A stretch of DNA of 29,094 nucleotides, taken from NCBI GenBank assembly GCA_045616665.1, contig JAZLHE010000011.1, positions 1-29,094 on the forward strand, in the 5' to 3' direction. Below the pieces are notes generated by a model. It had not been told where the DNA came from. It did not search any database and worked only from the letters and a program-made list of their open reading frames with translations. A program made the translations under genes and the position numbers. Below are positions 16,330-25,206 of this stretch, piece after piece (position 1 is the stretch's first letter; each line of letters opens with the position of its first letter). Origin of the DNA: RUG11690 sp045616665 (GTDB lineage: Bacteria; Bacteroidota; Bacteroidia; Bacteroidales; WCHB1-69).

Positions 16330-16337
16330 CAAAAATA
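16330..16337 (-). promoter_or_regulatory. Predicted -7 box for large adhesin gene
   Basis: TATTTTTG on the minus strand, 65 bp upstream of the ATG at 16264, giving a leader of about 60 nt. Confidence 0.6.
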
Positions 16338-16440
16338 GCATTTTTTTCAATACAACAGGTTGTTTTTTTGCATTTTTTCGTCAAAAAAACGATTCAATTT
16401 TTACTACAAAATATCATTCATTTTCTGCAAGTTATGGCAC

Positions 16441-16470
16441 AAAAAAAAGGACGACCTTGAAGGCCGTCCC
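16441..16470 (-). terminator. Intrinsic terminator of the 16500-17348 gene
   Basis: On the minus strand GGACGGCCTT pairs with AAGGTCGTCC (one G-U pair), followed by eight Ts. It starts about 30 bp after the stop codon. Confidence 0.9.
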
Positions 16471-16499
16471 TTGTCTTGCTATTTTTCAACTAAAAAAAA

Positions 16500-17348
16500 T
16501 TAGCGAGCCACGTTAAATTTCTTTGTAGAAACGCTGTTTTCAGAAACGATTTGCATAATATACATACCGTTTGAAAGGTTGTTTACATTGATAGCAGCTT
16601 GAGTTCCATTTACCGTGTAATCAGCCACTTTCTGTCCAGCGATGGTGTAAACTTCAATGCTGTTCATATTGGCAGCGGAAGTCACATTGACAACATTGTT
16701 GGCAGGGTTAGGATAAACGCTGGTTTGGTTGGCTTCAACTTCATTTACAGAAGAAGAAGCGGAAACAGAAACTTCATCCAATAATAAACCAAACATATCT
16801 TCTGACTGGTGAACGAAAGCAATACGGACTGTTTGACCAGCATAATCTCCAAGATTAATAGTCTTTTCTACATAATCTGAACCATTAATACTTGTTAGTG
16901 GCATTAATGTGGTAGTAAAATCGCTTGCTGAGGCACCGCCAGTAGATAACATAACTGCCAATTTATCAGGGTACTGCGAACCATTAAAACTCATACAATA
17001 AAAATCAAGTACAGAATTGTTTTCTGGAATAAACGCAGGTGTAATGAGATAATTGTTCGCATCAAGTGAATACCCCTGAAAACCTTGGCTTGAATATTGA
17101 ACTGGATAATACGACCACGAGGCAGCACAGTCACCATCACCGTACAAATCGAAATCACTACCAGTGAATGGAGCACCGCATTGAGCCATACTAGTACTAA
17201 CAGCTTCCCAACAATAACCATTGTCATTTACATCAATGATTGACCACGTATCAGGAATACCATTGTCAAAATTTTCATACAAAATCTGTGCATTGGCACA
17301 AAAACTCATTGCAACAACTGCAAGAACAAGCGTAAAGATTTTTTTCAT
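16500..17348 (-). CDS. Small secreted cleaved-adhesin protein with type IX sorting tail
   Basis: The start is placed at 17348 because MKKIFTLVLAVVAMSFCANA then aligns with the paralogous signal peptides; an ATG two codons upstream (17354) is also possible. The 282-residue product has one jelly-roll, choice-of-anchor-J module at about 22-200 (ENFDNGIPDTWSIIDVNDNG, NNYLITPAFIP, VRIAFVHQSEDMFGLLLDEV). A type A sorting domain follows at about 208-282 (VYPNPANNVVNV...GMYIMQIVSEN...KFNVAR). It looks like a single-module version of the neighbouring 1086-residue protein, from which it or a common ancestor probably arose by duplication. It has its own promoter and terminator. Confidence 0.88.
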   Translation of the reverse strand: MKKIFTLVLAVVAMSFCANAQILYENFDNGIPDTWSIIDVNDNGYCWEAVSTSMAQCGAPFTGSDFDLYGDGDCAASWSYYPVQYSSQGFQGYSLDANNYLITPAFIPENNSVLDFYCMSFNGSQYPDKLAVMLSTGGASASDFTTTLMPLTSINGSDYVEKTINLGDYAGQTVRIAFVHQSEDMFGLLLDEVSVSASSSVNEVEANQTSVYPNPANNVVNVTSAANMNSIEVYTIAGQKVADYTVNGTQAAINVNNLSNGMYIMQIVSENSVSTKKFNVAR

Positions 17349-17413
17349 AGACATTTGTTTTTAAGTTAATACTATAATTTTTAAGCGTGTGTTTTTTCAT
17401 AATTAATCATTGG

Positions 17414-17421
17414 CAAAAATA
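17414..17421 (-). promoter_or_regulatory. Predicted -7 box for small adhesin gene
   Basis: TATTTTTG on the minus strand, 65 bp upstream of the start at 17348. The spacing equals that of the large adhesin gene, and both leaders contain TTAACTTAAAA. Confidence 0.6.
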
Positions 17422-17511
17422 ATACTTTTTTTTAATTTTTTCACCCATAAAACTTTTTTTTTGAAAAAAAATTACTTTTTTGTCAACTTCATATTTGTTT
17501 AAACTTTGTTT

Positions 17512-19287
17512 TTAGAACCTATACGAAAGCCCCAACAAAATCGAACAACGGTTCAGACTCCGTATTGTCCTTTTGTAATAAGTCAACTCCGCATTCCAGG
17601 TTTCTTCTTCAAATTCCTTATCCACCAAATCATTCAGTTCTATAGAGACATCCAGACTCTTCAGGAAAGTCTTGGTCAACTTGATATTAGCCCCAATGTA
17701 TTCTCCCTTATAATTATAGGTCGAAATCTTGGGACTTCGATACATCACCACAGACGACAAACACAAAGTCGGAGTTATCTTGGCAAGCAGGTCGATACCC
17801 ACCTCATAATTAAATTCAATTTTGTTGACAGAGTTATCTACTTTATACAATTTATCCATATTAACACTGAACCACATATTGGCTTTCACGGCATCATAAT
17901 CCACTTTCAAGTCAAGTTCCGCCATACCCGTATGCTGCTGTTTGATATTCACCCAGGTCCGAAGGGTGGTCACACCGGTCAAGCCGTCGGGAATCAAGTC
18001 CAAAATCTTTTCAAACTTATTTCTTGTATAGCGATAACCCAGCGTAAAGTCCGTACCAAAATGTTCTGTAATAAAGCTATACTTCAGTGAAATATCATTC
18101 CTACTTTGCGGATTCAAATTAGGATTACCCTTGAAAAATTCGCCTTCCGACTTCCCGATAATCAAAGTGGTATTTAACTTTTGGTAATCCGGGCGCTCTA
18201 AAGTACGGGCATATTCCAAATTCAGACGATGACGAGCATTAATACGAAAGACAAGTCCCGCCGCAAGGATATTTTGCCACTCTGACTTTTTCAAGTCATA
18301 CCTTTTTGCGGGATCTGTCGCATAATTGTTTTTCAACGAATGATAATACCATTGTACCCGCTCTTTCACATATACATCCAACCATTTATAGGAATAGTCC
18401 AAATTAACAAACGGTTCCAAAGCGAAGGCATTATAAGAAGAAGAGTGTTTCAACAAAATCGAATCCTGCAAAGGATTTTCCGCAAAATTCGACCCGTCAT
18501 AAAGATCAAGATTATTGTCAATAAAGAAATCCAATCCCGTATAAATATGCAGATCTTTCACTCTTCCGAGAGAAAAATCCTCGTAGGCCACCTCTACCTT
18601 ACTCATTAAATTATCGATAACATCAAGCGTTGTATAAGTCCGCTGTAGTCCATAAAAATTTCCTTCAGTAGTTCTTAGCAAACCATCGTTTGTAACTGCC
18701 AATACGGCATTCCACATCACAGACAATTTGCTGTCTTTCTTTTTAAATATATGTTCATAACTGATTTCAGGAATCAGCCGATGCGACAAAAAACGACTGG
18801 TGTCAATTTGTGTTCCATTTAAAGAATCGCCCTGTATGCCATATCGCCAAGTGTACATCAAAGGATGATCGAAACTGCCCTTATAGCCATAATTCAACGA
18901 CACAGCCAATATGTCTTGCGGACGAAGGTCAAACCGTAAATCCACCCCCGCATTCGCATACCAATCCCGATTATAACACGATTTGTTTTCAAATTTCGAG
19001 AATGCATTTTCCTGTTTTTTCGCATCATAAATACCGACAATTTCTGTCGTTGGACAATAGTAATGTCCTCCGGACACGTGAAACCCAACATGGAATTTGG
19101 TCGTATCGAACCGCATCTTCAGTCCCAAATCCTCTTTGTGACCTTTTTGAAAATTAGATAAACCTGAAGCATCCACCTGCCCTGACCATTGGGCAAAAAT
19201 CTGGAAAGGAAGCAGCAGAAGACAACACAACAGAGTCCAAAATTTCATATTTTTCATATTTGTCATCATAAATTTTCTAAAAAACAT
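17512..19287 (-). CDS. Outer-membrane beta-barrel protein, TonB-receptor-like but without plug
   Basis: This 591-residue protein has an N-terminal signal peptide ending IFAQ at about 33; starts at M11 or M14 would give a more compact signal. The rest is alternating amphipathic strands rich in Y, F and W, and it ends ILLGLSYRF, a terminal-aromatic barrel signal. The segment NLEYARTLERPDYQKLNTTL near the middle resembles the conserved RPSYxxLNP region of Bacteroidota outer-membrane-barrel (TonB-dependent receptor-like) proteins. No carboxypeptidase-like N-domain, TonB box or plug is visible, so it is too short for a full SusC-type receptor. The cargo is unknown. It is divergent from the AddB-like gene. 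Confidence 0.8.
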   Translation of the reverse strand: MFFRKFMMTNMKNMKFWTLLCCLLLLPFQIFAQWSGQVDASGLSNFQKGHKEDLGLKMRFDTTKFHVGFHVSGGHYYCPTTEIVGIYDAKKQENAFSKFENKSCYNRDWYANAGVDLRFDLRPQDILAVSLNYGYKGSFDHPLMYTWRYGIQGDSLNGTQIDTSRFLSHRLIPEISYEHIFKKKDSKLSVMWNAVLAVTNDGLLRTTEGNFYGLQRTYTTLDVIDNLMSKVEVAYEDFSLGRVKDLHIYTGLDFFIDNNLDLYDGSNFAENPLQDSILLKHSSSYNAFALEPFVNLDYSYKWLDVYVKERVQWYYHSLKNNYATDPAKRYDLKKSEWQNILAAGLVFRINARHRLNLEYARTLERPDYQKLNTTLIIGKSEGEFFKGNPNLNPQSRNDISLKYSFITEHFGTDFTLGYRYTRNKFEKILDLIPDGLTGVTTLRTWVNIKQQHTGMAELDLKVDYDAVKANMWFSVNMDKLYKVDNSVNKIEFNYEVGIDLLAKITPTLCLSSVVMYRSPKISTYNYKGEYIGANIKLTKTFLKSLDVSIELNDLVDKEFEEETWNAELTYYKRTIRSLNRCSILLGLSYRF

Positions 19288-19331
19288 CCTATTTTTCAGT
19301 TATAATATGCAACAATTTCATAATCAATTTG

Positions 19332-19362
19332 CAAAGTTACAAAATATTATTGAACACTACAA
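19332..19362 (-). promoter_or_regulatory. Promoter of the beta-barrel gene
   Basis: TTG (19360-19362), a 20-bp spacer and TAACTTTG (19332-19339) on the minus strand form one of the best matches in the window to the Bacteroidota housekeeping promoter. The ATG is about 45 bp downstream. Confidence 0.75.
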
Positions 19363-19414
19363 AAAGAGGACGACTAAATTTTCATTTTTCCGCCAAGGCA
19401 ATCCTTCTATTTTG

Positions 19415-19422
19415 TATCTTTG
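19415..19422 (+). promoter_or_regulatory. Predicted -7 box for AddB-like gene
   Basis: TATCTTTG on the plus strand, 15 bp before the ATG at 19438. It overlaps a TTG at 19420 that could be mistaken for an alternative start. Confidence 0.65.
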
Positions 19423-19437
19423 CAAAAATTTAACTTT

Positions 19438-22305
19438 ATGACATTTCTGCAGGAACTCAGCCAGGCCATTTTACAAAATACAGACATTGCTCTGCAAGAT
19501 ACCCTTATTGTCTTGCCCAATAAGCGTGCCCGCAAAATGCTGCAAAAAGAATTGGCAGCATCGCTTCGGCACCCCTGCTTTTCTCCCACCATTCTCTCTA
19601 TCGATGAATTTATCCACCAACTGTCGGATTATGCCCTCGGTGACAAAATCGAACTCCTCACTGTCCTTTTTCAAGCCTACCAGTCCTTCGACCACAGCCA
19701 AAACGAAACGCTCTCGCAATTTCTGTCCTGGTCGGAAAGTTTCCTCCACGACATCAGCGAAATAGATATGCAGCTGGCCGACGCTTCCAAGATCTTCGGC
19801 AACCTTTCGGATATCAAAGAGCTGGAAACGACTTTCGGAAAGGAACAACTCAGCAGCAACCAACAACGCTACCTCCAATTTTACGCCACGCTTTTTAATC
19901 TTTACCAGCAATTTAACCAAAAGCTGGATGAACGAAAACTGGCATACGAAGGAAAAATCTATAAGGATGTGGCGGAAAACCTGCTCCAATATGCTCAAAA
20001 ATATACGTTCAAACGCTATATTTTCGCCGGTTTTCAAACCCTTTCACCTTCGGAAATGGAAATCTTTCGCTATTTCCACGAAAACCATCAGGCCGAATTT
20101 TACTTTGATATCGACAATTTCTACAAAGAAGAATATACTCCCTTCATTGATGTTCTCAGAAACAAATTGAGAATCAAAGATTTGAATTGGATTCATCAGG
20201 ATTATGCCAACATTGGGAAACACATCGACATTGTGGGAGCTTCCAAATCAATGAGCCAGATCCTATATGCCGTGGAGGAACTGAACCGCATTGAAAAGGA
20301 GGAAGGCAACCTAAACAACACCGTGCTCGTATTCGCCGACGAGTCGCTCATCACGCCGTTCATCCACTGCTACGACTGCACTAAAGCCAACCTGACGATG
20401 GGCTATCCGTTAACTGCGACGTCTGCATACGCCCTGCTTACCATCCTGCTCAACACGATTCGCAACGGACAACGGTTTAAAAACATACAATCACAAGATG
20501 CCTTTCCCTACTACCATCGCGATGTGTTGAGTTTTTATAGAAACCCACTCATCATCCATTATCTGTTTCCCGACATTGCTTCGCAAGGACAATTCGTCCA
20601 AAACCTCATCCATCTCAACAACATTTTTTTCTCTCGAGAAGAAATCGGCTACAAAAATTTCACATTCCCCGATTTAAGCGGCAATGCCGCCACCGTATTG
20701 GAACACATCATCGGCTTTTTCAAAGAAATCTTACCTTTTTTTGAAAAAAAGTCCAACTATTCCATCGACCATTATTGCATCGAACTGATTATCGACAAGT
20801 TGGAACAAAGTCTGCGACACCTGAAAACTTTCGATCCGGACATCGTGGATTTAGATTCCGCCATTTTCATTATCAACAGCCTCATTCAAGGCATTTCCAT
20901 TCCCCTTAAGGGAAGTCCATCGGAAGGATTGCAGATTATGGGCTTATTGGAAACCAGAACCCTCGACTTCAAAAACGTCATTATGCTGTCGGTTGATGAA
21001 GGGGTTCTCCCCGCCGGCAAAAGCAACAATTCGCTGATTTTATTTGACGTGAAACGCCACTTCGGTCTTCCCACCTATCAGGAAAAGGATTCGGTTTACG
21101 GCTATCATTTTTTCCGACTGCTGCAACGCGCCCAGCAAGTCATCCTCCTTTACAACACCGATTCAAGCCAGTCATTGAGCGAAAAAAGCCGTTTCCTCAA
21201 ACAATTGGACTTTGAAATCAAACGTCAAAAACTATCCAACATCCGACTTCGTGAATTCGTGCTTCCGCTTTCCAGCCACGAACAAACCCAAAATCATATC
21301 ATCAATATCAAAAAAACAGATGATATGCTGCAAAAACTATGGCAAAAGAAATATTCCTACTCCCACTTGTACGACTATATCAACTGTCCTCTGCAATTTT
21401 ATCTCAAGCATATTGCACACATTGAAGCCGCCGAGGAAATTTCCGAAAGCATCGAACAGAAAATCATCGGAGATGCCGTTCACCATATTTTAGATAATGT
21501 CGCGAAAGAGGTACAGCAATCGAAACAGAATTATGCATCGATTTTTAGAGACACTCTAAAAGACATCGACCGAATCGTAGAAAAAGCTATGCGGCAAGCC
21601 ATCCTCAACGACAGGGGAGAAAAAGACACAGACCACTCGCCCGTTGTCATCGACTTAAGCCACGGGAAACTGTACTTGGCTTCTGAAATCGTCAAAAAAG
21701 CCATCCAAACTTACCTCAAGGCACTGGAAACCGATATGAACCAATACCTGAACGCTCGTCAATGCTTTGAAATACGCGATAGCGAAAAGGAAATGACTTG
21801 TTCCATCCAAATCGGCGAACACGAACTGCAACTGAAGGGTTTTGCCGACCGTATCGACTACCGCAACGGACATATCACCATCTTGGACTACAAAACCGGC
21901 AAGGTTGACCCTGATGGACTTCACTACGAGAATTTCGAAGACATCTTCACCGATACAAAACACAAGCAATTGTTGCAATTGCTGATGTACGGCTATCTTT
22001 ACCAAAACGGACAAGACAAAAAGGACACCACGCCCCCACCCTACGCTTGCGGAATCATCAGTTTTCAACGACTTTACACCGGGAACGACTACGAAGTCTA
22101 TCCTACTTTTAATTACAACGACGAAAATGCGGATAGCCAACTGATGAACAAAGAGATCCTCAAGTCGTTCAAAGAAAAACTCACTGAACTATTGGCAGAA
22201 ATCATTAATCCGGGACTTGCCTTCAACCAAACGGAAAATGAAGACCACTGCAGCTACTGTGACTACCGTGCCATCTGTAAACGGCAACAACAAAAGGACG
22301 AATAA
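19438..22305 (+). CDS. AddB-like PD-(D/E)XK nuclease with iron-sulfur staple
   Basis: The start is ATG 19438, because an in-frame TTG at 19420 lies inside the -7 box. The 955-residue protein begins with a degenerate helicase-like region (TLIVLPNKRARKMLQKELA) that has no GxGKT Walker A motif. The C-terminal nuclease domain shows ADRIDYRNGHITILDYKTGK with D804, D817 and K819. C650 (YINCPLQFYL) together with C938-x2-C941-x5-C947 forms the four-cysteine Fe-S staple known from AddB. It would act with an AddA helicase-nuclease in double-strand-break end processing before RecA loading; AddA is not in the window. The gene is followed by the helix-hairpin-helix gene after 86 bp. Confidence 0.87.
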   Translation: MTFLQELSQAILQNTDIALQDTLIVLPNKRARKMLQKELAASLRHPCFSPTILSIDEFIHQLSDYALGDKIELLTVLFQAYQSFDHSQNETLSQFLSWSESFLHDISEIDMQLADASKIFGNLSDIKELETTFGKEQLSSNQQRYLQFYATLFNLYQQFNQKLDERKLAYEGKIYKDVAENLLQYAQKYTFKRYIFAGFQTLSPSEMEIFRYFHENHQAEFYFDIDNFYKEEYTPFIDVLRNKLRIKDLNWIHQDYANIGKHIDIVGASKSMSQILYAVEELNRIEKEEGNLNNTVLVFADESLITPFIHCYDCTKANLTMGYPLTATSAYALLTILLNTIRNGQRFKNIQSQDAFPYYHRDVLSFYRNPLIIHYLFPDIASQGQFVQNLIHLNNIFFSREEIGYKNFTFPDLSGNAATVLEHIIGFFKEILPFFEKKSNYSIDHYCIELIIDKLEQSLRHLKTFDPDIVDLDSAIFIINSLIQGISIPLKGSPSEGLQIMGLLETRTLDFKNVIMLSVDEGVLPAGKSNNSLILFDVKRHFGLPTYQEKDSVYGYHFFRLLQRAQQVILLYNTDSSQSLSEKSRFLKQLDFEIKRQKLSNIRLREFVLPLSSHEQTQNHIINIKKTDDMLQKLWQKKYSYSHLYDYINCPLQFYLKHIAHIEAAEEISESIEQKIIGDAVHHILDNVAKEVQQSKQNYASIFRDTLKDIDRIVEKAMRQAILNDRGEKDTDHSPVVIDLSHGKLYLASEIVKKAIQTYLKALETDMNQYLNARQCFEIRDSEKEMTCSIQIGEHELQLKGFADRIDYRNGHITILDYKTGKVDPDGLHYENFEDIFTDTKHKQLLQLLMYGYLYQNGQDKKDTTPPPYACGIISFQRLYTGNDYEVYPTFNYNDENADSQLMNKEILKSFKEKLTELLAEIINPGLAFNQTENEDHCSYCDYRAICKRQQQKDE

Positions 22306-22391
22306 CTTCGCCACGGACTTTTTTTTGCTGATGACAAGTGCGAAGCTTTATTCGCCCTTCGTCATAGGTTAATTCATTTATCACAATTAAA

Positions 22392-23099
22392 ATGAAATCA
22401 TTTTTCAGATTCAGTGCCGGAGAATGGGCTGCCTCTATGCTCATTGGTGCCCTCATCATCGCCGGTATTCTATTTTTCTTTTTGTACGAAAACTCCGCGG
22501 CCACGCACGAGGATTTTAGTCGCTATCGAGACCAGTTCATCGCATTTGAAACCGAACAACAGCGCTTGGCGGATTCAGTAGCCGACGCGAGACAACGACA
22601 AAAACAGGCGAGGTTTACCCGCCACGACAGCCACTACAATAGATTGACTGCCTTCAGCGGTGACAGTTTAAAACGAACTGCCCGACAACGACAATATCAA
22701 ATCGTCAAGGTGGAACTCAATCGTGCCGATACCAACGACATTATGACTGTGCCCAAATTCGGCAGCAAACGTGCGCAAAAGATCGTAGAATACCGAAACA
22801 AGTTAGGTGGATTTTACGCATTAGAACAATTGCAGGAAATTTATATTCTTCAGAATTTGAATCTTGAATTCGCAGAAGAATATTTCAGGATTGATGCCTC
22901 GAAAATCAAGAAAATCAACATCAACCAATGCGATTACAAGACGTTGATTGCGCATCCTTACTTTGACAGTTATTTGGTTAAGAGCATTCTCAACCATCGC
23001 AAGAAAAACGGTCCCATCAAGGATATGTCGCAACTGCGTGAGATTACGCACATCTATGCCGAATTGGAAGAGAAGCTGAGATGGTATGTGGAGTTTTAA
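22392..23099 (+). CDS. ComEA-like helix-hairpin-helix protein with N-terminal membrane anchor
   Basis: This is a 235-residue protein. One transmembrane helix at about 11-32 (WAASMLIGALIIAGILFFFL) is followed by a charged, Q/R-rich linker. Two helix-hairpin-helix DNA-binding repeats follow at about 106-153 (VELNRADTNDIMTVPKFGSK, RAQKIVEYRNKLGGF) and 173-225 (ININQCDYKTLIAHPYFDSY). The pattern resembles ComEA, the DNA receptor of natural transformation, but here the first HHH repeat has a less typical VPKFGSKRA turn. It may bind DNA at the membrane or simply be a helix-hairpin-helix domain protein of unknown role. It lies downstream of the AddB-like gene, before the tRNA on the other strand. 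Confidence 0.82.
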   Translation: MKSFFRFSAGEWAASMLIGALIIAGILFFFLYENSAATHEDFSRYRDQFIAFETEQQRLADSVADARQRQKQARFTRHDSHYNRLTAFSGDSLKRTARQRQYQIVKVELNRADTNDIMTVPKFGSKRAQKIVEYRNKLGGFYALEQLQEIYILQNLNLEFAEEYFRIDASKIKKININQCDYKTLIAHPYFDSYLVKSILNHRKKNGPIKDMSQLREITHIYAELEEKLRWYVEF

Positions 23100-23133
23100 T
23101 TAGCAGCTCAGGCAATAAGTCTCAAGATGAAAC

Positions 23134-23160
23134 ACAAAAGGGCGGTAAAAATACCGCCCT
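23134..23160 (-). terminator. Intrinsic terminator of tRNA-Lys
   Basis: AGGGCGGTA and TACCGCCCT (9-bp perfect stem) lie just past the tRNA 3' end on the minus strand and are followed by TTTTGTGTTT. On the plus strand no T-tract follows, so it serves the tRNA. Confidence 0.85.
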
Positions 23161-23162
23161 CG

Positions 23163-23235
23163 TGTCCCCTCAGGGACTCGAACCCTGGACCCATTGATTA
23201 AGAGTCAATTGCTCTACCAACTGAGCTAAGGAGAC
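23163..23235 (-). tRNA. tRNA-Lys (anticodon CUU)
   Basis: A complete cloverleaf can be drawn on the minus strand: acceptor GTCTCCT with AGGGGAC (one G-U pair), D arm GCTC/GAGC, anticodon stem ATTGA/TCAAT with loop CTCTTAA, and T arm CAGGG-TTCGAGT-CCCTG. The anticodon CTT reads the lysine codon AAG. The 73 nt end at the discriminator base with no encoded CCA. It is transcribed from its own promoter (23249-23256) and ends at a strong terminator. Confidence 0.95.
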
Positions 23236-23248
23236 TGATTTGGGACTG

Positions 23249-23256
23249 CAAAAATA
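23249..23256 (-). promoter_or_regulatory. Predicted -7 box of tRNA-Lys
   Basis: TATTTTTG on the minus strand, 13 bp upstream of the mature tRNA 5' end. Confidence 0.65.
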
Positions 23257-23316
23257 CAAAAAAACTAAACTAAAAAACACTTTTTTCAAAATTTTTATTT
23301 CTATTGAAAAATAATG

Positions 23317-23324
23317 TACATTTG
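23317..23324 (+). promoter_or_regulatory. Predicted -7 box for SurA-like gene
   Basis: TACATTTG on the plus strand, 29 bp upstream of the ATG at 23354. It is divergent from the tRNA promoter, about 60 bp away. Confidence 0.6.
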
Positions 23325-23353
23325 CAGTATAAAAAACCACAATCTATATTCAA

Positions 23354-25108
23354 ATGAAAAAATTAATAATCAGCGCTTTAGCATTGTTTTTGGGTTTTAG
23401 TCTGAGTCCGATTTTTGCCCAGGTAAATCCCGAAAAGCCCCTCCTGACTGTCGGTGACGAGAGCATTTCGAAAGAAGAATTTGTCCATACTTTCGCAAAA
23501 AACAACGATTTATCGAAGACAACGGCCAAAGAATTACGCGACTATTTGGACTTGTTCGTCAATTTCAAGTTGAAAGTCAAGGAAGGCAAAGCGTTGCAAA
23601 TAGACACAGCTGCCGCTTTTCAAGCCGAATTGACTTCCTACATCAATCAATCCGCCCAACAATACTTGACGGACAACGAGGCAACAGAGAGACTTTTCAA
23701 CGAGTGCAAGGAACGTGCCCAAAAGCACATTCGCGCTTCGCACATCCTCATCAACTGCGCTCCTGATGCCAGTCCTAAAGACAGCTTGGCGGCTTACAAG
23801 AAAGCCTTGAAAATCAGAAAGAAAATTCTGAAAGGTATGGATTTTAACGAAGCCGCGGTCAAGTTTTCGGAAGACATTTCCGCCCGCGACTACATCAACC
23901 CGCAGACCGGCAAGAAACAAAACGGCAACCGAGGCGATTTGAGTTATTTTACGGTTTTTCAGCTCATCTATCCTTTTGAAAGTGCCGCCTACAACACCGG
24001 CGTGGGTGAAGTTTCCCTTCCCATTCGTTCCCGCTTTGGCTACCACTTGGTTTACGTCCACGACAAAGTGCCCGCAATGAACCGCATTCGCGCTTCCCAT
24101 ATTTTGGTAAGCGACACCAATGCCAAATACGGCATTATGAGTGACAACGCCAGCATTAAAGTCAATGAAATCAAGCAAAAAATTGCCGCGGGAGTTCCTT
24201 TCGCCCAACTGGTCGTGGATTATTCTGACGACATCGCCACCAATATTCACGAAGGCCGTATGCAGCCGTTTATGCCTCATCAGCGTGCCGGCAACTTCGT
24301 CACAGCTGCCATCCATTTGAAGAAAAGCGAGATTTCCGAACCCGTTCCTTCCGTTTATGGCTGGCACTTCATCAAATTGGACAGCATTGAATATACCGTC
24401 ATCGACGACAACTACGAGGCACTGCTTCGCAATAAAATGGGTCGCGACAACCGCAGCTACATCAGCAAGGAATCCTTTATTTCGACTTTGAAAAAACAAT
24501 ATCAGTTTGAAGAAAGCGGAAAAGCGCAAGGCATTCAGTTTTTAGCCAACAATATTCCTGCTGAATATTTCCAATCTACCAATAGCGACATCACCGCATT
24601 GGCAGGCATTGACGAACTGCCACCTTTGGCCACTTTCGCCGACCAGAAAATCAGCGTGAAAGATTTTACGAAATATATTACTCGTTTCCAAGGCATTAAC
24701 CTCACTACTTCCATTTCAAAATTCTTGGAAGAAAGATATGTAAAGTTCATTGAAGAACAACTTTATAATTATGAAAAAGAACACCTCATCAACAAATATC
24801 CCGATTTTAAAGACCTGGTCAACGAATATCACGATGGTATGATTTTATACGAAATCAACTCTCAGAAAGTTTGGATTCAGGCCATCACCGATTCCGTCGG
24901 CTTAAAGGAATATTACGAAAAAATCAAAGTCAACCACCCTGTTGACCCCAATGCAAATCCCGTGGAATACAAGAGTTTTGACCAAATTAAGGCCACTGTC
25001 ATCACAGAATACCAAAATCACCTTGACCAACTCTGGCTGCAGGAATTACGCCAAAAATATGCCGTGAAGATTAATGAGGATGTTTATGAAACCATTTTGA
25101 AAAAGTAA
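23354..25108 (+). CDS. Periplasmic peptidyl-prolyl isomerase with two parvulin domains (SurA-like)
   Basis: The 584-residue protein is exported (signal peptide MKKLIISALALFLGFSLSPIFAQ). An N-terminal SurA-like chaperone region at about 25-120 is followed by parvulin domain 1 at about 126-236 (HIRASHILINCAP, then GNRGDLSYFTVFQLIYPFES, RSRFGYHLVYVHDK) and parvulin domain 2 at about 245-344 (RIRASHILVSDTN, GRMQPFMPHQRAGNF, VYGWHFIKLDS). The remaining C-terminal 240 residues are a helix-rich chaperone-like part without a third PPIase signature. It would isomerise proline bonds and help fold outer-membrane proteins, which suits the barrel and type IX cargo of this genome. A related lipoprotein gene follows after 98 bp. 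Confidence 0.88.
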   Translation: MKKLIISALALFLGFSLSPIFAQVNPEKPLLTVGDESISKEEFVHTFAKNNDLSKTTAKELRDYLDLFVNFKLKVKEGKALQIDTAAAFQAELTSYINQSAQQYLTDNEATERLFNECKERAQKHIRASHILINCAPDASPKDSLAAYKKALKIRKKILKGMDFNEAAVKFSEDISARDYINPQTGKKQNGNRGDLSYFTVFQLIYPFESAAYNTGVGEVSLPIRSRFGYHLVYVHDKVPAMNRIRASHILVSDTNAKYGIMSDNASIKVNEIKQKIAAGVPFAQLVVDYSDDIATNIHEGRMQPFMPHQRAGNFVTAAIHLKKSEISEPVPSVYGWHFIKLDSIEYTVIDDNYEALLRNKMGRDNRSYISKESFISTLKKQYQFEESGKAQGIQFLANNIPAEYFQSTNSDITALAGIDELPPLATFADQKISVKDFTKYITRFQGINLTTSISKFLEERYVKFIEEQLYNYEKEHLINKYPDFKDLVNEYHDGMILYEINSQKVWIQAITDSVGLKEYYEKIKVNHPVDPNANPVEYKSFDQIKATVITEYQNHLDQLWLQELRQKYAVKINEDVYETILKK

Positions 25109-25206
25109 ACGGTGAACGGTGAGCTGTGGATTGTGGGGGATGAATAAAATTTGGCATTTGTGATAAAGGATAATGTGTGGTATCAAAAATGATAATATAA
25201 ATTGAT

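Noticed and set aside
23534..24529. 331-residue open frame on the minus strand opposite the SurA-like gene
   Set aside because: It lies wholly within the well-supported two-parvulin gene, has no start context or domain, and reads as an antisense shadow.
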